Of a DNA stretch of 6,381 nucleotides, positions 4,966 through 6,381 are shown piece after piece. The notes under the pieces are model-generated. The model did not search any database and had not been told where the DNA came from. It saw nothing but the letters and a program-made list of their open reading frames with translations. Both the position numbers and the translations under genes were made by a program. Every line of letters begins with the position of its first letter. Position 1 is the first letter of the stretch. The stretch comes from Flavobacteriales bacterium (GTDB lineage: Bacteria > Bacteroidota > Bacteroidia > Flavobacteriales_D > Cryomorphaceae): NCBI GenBank assembly GCA_020200995.1, contig JAIVHQ010000240.1, forward strand, positions 9,470 to 15,850, given 5' to 3'.

Positions 4966-5012
4966 TCGCGTCCCGCCTTTTCAGCGAGAAGGTCGTAGGT
5001 TCGAACTTAGCC
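4965..5012 (+). repeat. Degenerate tRNA-like fragment after the GIY-YIG gene
   Basis: The fragment begins at the last base of the GIY-YIG stop codon. ATCGCGTCCCGC (4965-4976) is identical to 4443-4454 in tandem unit 1. It continues with an anticodon-arm-like CCCGC-CTTTTCA-GCGAG, then a T-arm start AGGTCGTAGGTTCGAA (4990-5005) identical to tRNA-Pro, and decays after that. There is no acceptor stem, so it is not a functional tRNA. It may be the far-side remnant left by an insertion or recombination at a tRNA. Confidence 0.65.
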
Positions 5013-5030
5013 GAAGGCGATCTCACGACC

Positions 5031-5047
5031 GCAGGGAGTAACCCTGC
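5031..5047. repeat. T-arm-like hairpin GCAGGG-AGTAA-CCCTGC
   Basis: A perfect 6-bp stem with a 5-nt loop, preceded by GACC. It resembles a decayed tRNA T arm (compare GTAGG-TTCGAAT-CCTGC of tRNA-Pro). It may be a second tRNA scrap beyond the fragment at 4965-5012. No T-tract follows. Confidence 0.35.
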
Positions 5048-5070
5048 CCAAAGAAAATTCCCCGGACCCC

Positions 5071-5451
5071 TCACCCATTCCCCAACCGAAAAAAATACAG
5101 GGGCTTTTCGGCCTCATCGGGCTCGGCCACGAAGCGGCACAAGGTGGTGTCGACATCCGGGCCGACCAAGGTAAGCGGGTGCCCCAGGGTCTTTTGAACG
5201 CGAAGTGTTTGTGTTTGACACCCCTTCATCAAGGCATCAGCGAGGAGTTCGGATACGGCGAGGCGGTCGGCGTTGGTGGCGCGCTTCATTAGCAGGTCGT
5301 TGAGTTGTACGAGGCTCACCCCAATGGCGTATTCAAAAGGCTTGGTTCCGCGCATTTCACGACAAATCATAAATGCAGGCGGGTAGCCCTGCAATTGCGG
5401 GTTGATCACGATGTGAAACACATTGAAACGGTTGAAGCCTAAGTCTGTCAT
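5071..5451 (-). CDS. Conserved-looking hypothetical protein (126 aa)
   Basis: I do not recognise the family. The frame is open to 5472, but ATG 5451 is preferred: it opens MTDLGFNRFNVFHIVINPQL, and it lies 34 bp behind the dyad module, close to the 40-bp spacing at the gene starting 3637. The protein is soluble, with no signal peptide or membrane segment. It has an N-terminal beta-type region (about 8-50, including PPAFMICREMRGTKPFEYAI), a helical middle (about 50-82, LVQLNDLLMKRATNADRLAV then ELLADALMKG) and a beta-type C-terminus with LVGPDVDTTLCRF and EKPLYFFRLG. Even composition argues for a real gene. Its left end lies about 60 bp from the tRNA debris, so it may be the normal gene bordering the element. 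No terminator is obvious after its stop. Confidence 0.65.
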   Translation of the reverse strand: MTDLGFNRFNVFHIVINPQLQGYPPAFMICREMRGTKPFEYAIGVSLVQLNDLLMKRATNADRLAVSELLADALMKGCQTQTLRVQKTLGHPLTLVGPDVDTTLCRFVAEPDEAEKPLYFFRLGNG

Positions 5452-5468
5452 GGCATTTAATTTTGATG

Positions 5469-5504
5469 CCAAGGTCAGCTGAGGGAACGTAACCTATTTA
5501 CGTT
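5469..5504 (-). promoter_or_regulatory. Dyad operator/promoter module B (AACGTAA-N5-TTACGTT)
   Basis: On the minus strand, AACGTAA (5504-5498), spacer ATAGG, TTACGTT (5492-5486), then 8 bp, then TGACCTTGG (5477-5469), with ATG 5451 downstream. Including the flanking C on each side, 20 of 21 bases match module A at 3577-3597, and the 8-bp gap and the CCTT box are kept. Both copies are also followed by an ATCA-AAA stretch and GCC just before ATG. This is the best evidence that the genes at 3637 and 5451 answer to one regulator. Confidence 0.6.
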
Positions 5505-5656
5505 GACAAAAAGGCGGGTAAAAAAAATTCGCACATATTCCGCAATGGATGCAACTAAGGAATGGCGCTAATGCACCTATATCCACCTCACCTGTAAGCC
5601 ACAAAACACGAATGCGAGGGTTGTGAACGTGGCAAGCACAGTTGTAACAAAATGTC

Positions 5657-5695
5657 AAAAAAAAACGGGAGCCTCCCTCAGGAGACTCCCTTTTT
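5657..5695. terminator. Bidirectional intrinsic terminator
   Basis: A 10-bp stem, GGGAGCCTCC (5667-5676) with GGAGACTCCC (5681-5690), has one C-A mismatch and loop CTCA. It has TTTTT on the plus side and nine A's on the other (nine T's on the minus strand). It would stop transcripts from both sides. No gene on the plus strand leads into it, so its main job may be to end a minus-strand RNA arriving from the 5700-6000 region and to insulate the gene at 5451. Confidence 0.82.
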
Positions 5696-6018
5696 ACGTA
5701 TGGCCCTATACCGGCAGAATGCCGGACGGAACTTAAACCAAAACCTAATCAACCATGATCCTCAGGGCCAAACGCTAATCTCTTGCTAACTACTTCTTCA
5801 CAGTAGCCCTCGGTGCTGAAATTTCAATATGTGAGATTTAAAGCTTCTTCACTACCTAAACTCAAGATTAAAACGCAAATCAATGGGTTTTGTTTTGTTG
5901 ATCCCTCTTCAGTCTCAGCAATTAAAATCGAGACTACGTTATTTGAATGACAAAAACCGCGCCCGGATTTTTTAATCGGGCGCCACCGATGAAAAACATA
6001 AATATCCGCCCATCCTTT
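5696..6018. other. Non-coding structured stretch, possible small RNA
   Basis: About 320 bp without a credible reading frame. Next to the terminator, TGGCCCT (5701-5707) pairs with AGGGCCA (5764-5770), closing a domain that contains the perfect hairpin CCGGCA-GAA-TGCCGG (5711-5725). On the minus strand this domain lies directly before the nine-T terminator, as in a small RNA 3' end. A one-mismatch -7 box (TAATCTTG, minus strand, 5871-5864) is present but its -33 partner is poor. I cannot match it to a known RNA family. Confidence 0.35.
5959..5983 (-). terminator. GC-rich hairpin with T-tract on the minus strand
   Basis: GCGCCCGGATT (5959-5969) pairs with AATCGGGCGC (5974-5983) with one bulged G. 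Read on the minus strand it is followed by GGTTTTTG, which fits a terminator in that direction; no T-tract follows on the plus strand. No minus-strand gene is seen to its right within the window, so its purpose is unclear. It may instead be a structured boundary ahead of the thioesterase promoter. Confidence 0.45.
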
Positions 6019-6026
6019 TAGCTTTG
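6019..6026 (+). promoter_or_regulatory. -7 promoter element of the thioesterase gene
   Basis: TAGCTTTG matches TAnnTTTG exactly and lies 48 bp upstream of ATG 6075, giving a leader of about 40 nt. No TTG is present at 17-23 bp upstream, so the assignment rests on the -7 box alone. Confidence 0.5.
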
Positions 6027-6074
6027 CATTTTTTGATTTAAAGCGAGAAATTCACTTTCAAATTAACCACGGCC

Positions 6075-6381
6075 ATGCCCAACGAAGATCAACACCTCAA
6101 TCGGCTCGATACCGTTTTTTCAAAAGCGCGGATCAACGCCCGGCTCTATCCATCGGCTAAACTTAATACGGGAGACGGAACGGCTGAAATCATCCTCGAT
6201 ATCGCCGACAGCTACCACCATGGCATGGGCGCTGTGCACGGATCGGTATATTTCAAAATGCTCGATGATGCGGCATACTTCGCAGCCAATTCGGCGGTCA
6301 CTGACTTTTTTCTTGTCACCACCTCTTTTAACATTCACATGCTGCGCGCGGTGAGCAGCGGCCGAATTACTGCAAAAGGTA
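6075..6381 (+). CDS. PaaI-family hotdog-fold thioesterase, N-terminal 102 residues (partial)
   Basis: The frame starts at ATG 6075 and leaves the window without a stop. Residues 1-30 are an N-terminal helical lead (NEDQHLNRLDTVFSKARINA). The hotdog core then begins: GTAEIILDIAD (35-45), YHHGMGAVHGSVYFKMLDDA (47-66), AAYFAANSAV, then VTTSFNIHML (81-90) and SSGRITAKG. H55-G56 followed by D65 on the central helix corresponds to the HGG...D arrangement that activates water for acyl-CoA hydrolysis in PaaI/4HBT thioesterases; here Ser replaces the second Gly. Family length is usually about 130-150 residues, so about 30-45 residues are missing. The cytosolic acyl-CoA substrate cannot be told from the sequence. 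It appears to start its own transcript. Family call is confident. Confidence 0.92.
   Translation, partial: MPNEDQHLNRLDTVFSKARINARLYPSAKLNTGDGTAEIILDIADSYHHGMGAVHGSVYFKMLDDAAYFAANSAVTDFFLVTTSFNIHMLRAVSSGRITAKG

Larger units (their letters stand above)
4648..5005 (+). mobile_element. Possible minimal tRNA-linked GIY-YIG element
   Basis: An exact 16-bp direct repeat, AGGTCGTAGGTTCGAA, occurs in the tRNA-Pro variable/T-arm region (4648-4663) and again at 4990-5005. The 342-bp interval holds only the tRNA 3' end, its terminator and the GIY-YIG gene. The arrangement resembles attachment sites flanking an element inserted into a tRNA 3' half. No integrase is present, so the nuclease itself would have to promote movement, or the repeat is just a leftover tRNA duplicate. 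Boundaries and mobility are inference. Confidence 0.3.

Noticed and set aside
4965..5012. tRNA-like fragment considered as a functional tRNA
   Set aside because: No acceptor stem, a mismatched anticodon stem and decay after the T-loop.
5790..5837. Minus-strand stretch reading ISHIEISAPRATVKK then stop
   Set aside because: It looks like a protein C-terminus, but an in-frame stop lies just upstream (5838-5840) and no start codon is available; too short to claim a gene remnant.

Overview
The window looks like chromosomal DNA from a member of the Bacteroidota, probably Flavobacteriales or a close relative. Four things point that way. Promoters match the TAnnTTTG -7 element and start codons lack clear Shine-Dalgarno sites. 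The protein families have a Bacteroidota flavour: a DUF2089 regulator, a YIP1 membrane protein, a lipoprotein related to SdiA-regulated/DUF6929 proteins, and a short CoA-binding protein. The tRNA-Pro(TGG) gene has the form usual for that phylum and encodes no CCA. The species cannot be named from the sequence.

Layout. Positions 1-1588 hold a minus-strand cluster: DUF2089 zinc-ribbon/HTH regulator, then YIP1-family membrane protein, then a secreted alpha/beta hydrolase cut by the window edge. Gaps between the genes are only 11-13 bp, and an AT-rich operator-like set of inverted repeats lies upstream. A gene-poor stretch (about 1667-2188) leads to a plus-strand lipoprotein with a probable beta-propeller fold (2226-3185). 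After another gene-free stretch comes a small unrecognised gene (3637-3901), broken by a 22-bp tandem duplication and closed by a good terminator. A CoA-binding protein follows (3997-4356).

The tRNA locus (4379-5050) is the most unusual part. One promoter reads into two nearly identical 91-bp tRNA-like units that lack the 3' acceptor half, then a complete tRNA-Pro and a strong terminator. Next is a 78-residue GIY-YIG nuclease gene, then a degenerate tRNA-like fragment sharing an exact 16-bp T-arm sequence with the tRNA. Together these suggest a very small tRNA-associated nuclease element, or the debris of one.

Beyond it are an unrecognised minus-strand gene (5071-5451), a bidirectional terminator (5657-5695), a non-coding but structured stretch (to about 6018), and the start of a PaaI-type hotdog thioesterase (6075 onward).

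The broken gene at 3637 and the orphan gene at 5451 share an upstream module: the 19-bp dyad AACGTAA-N5-TTACGTT, then exactly 8 bp, then TGnCCTTkG. This suggests that two otherwise unrelated small genes are controlled together.
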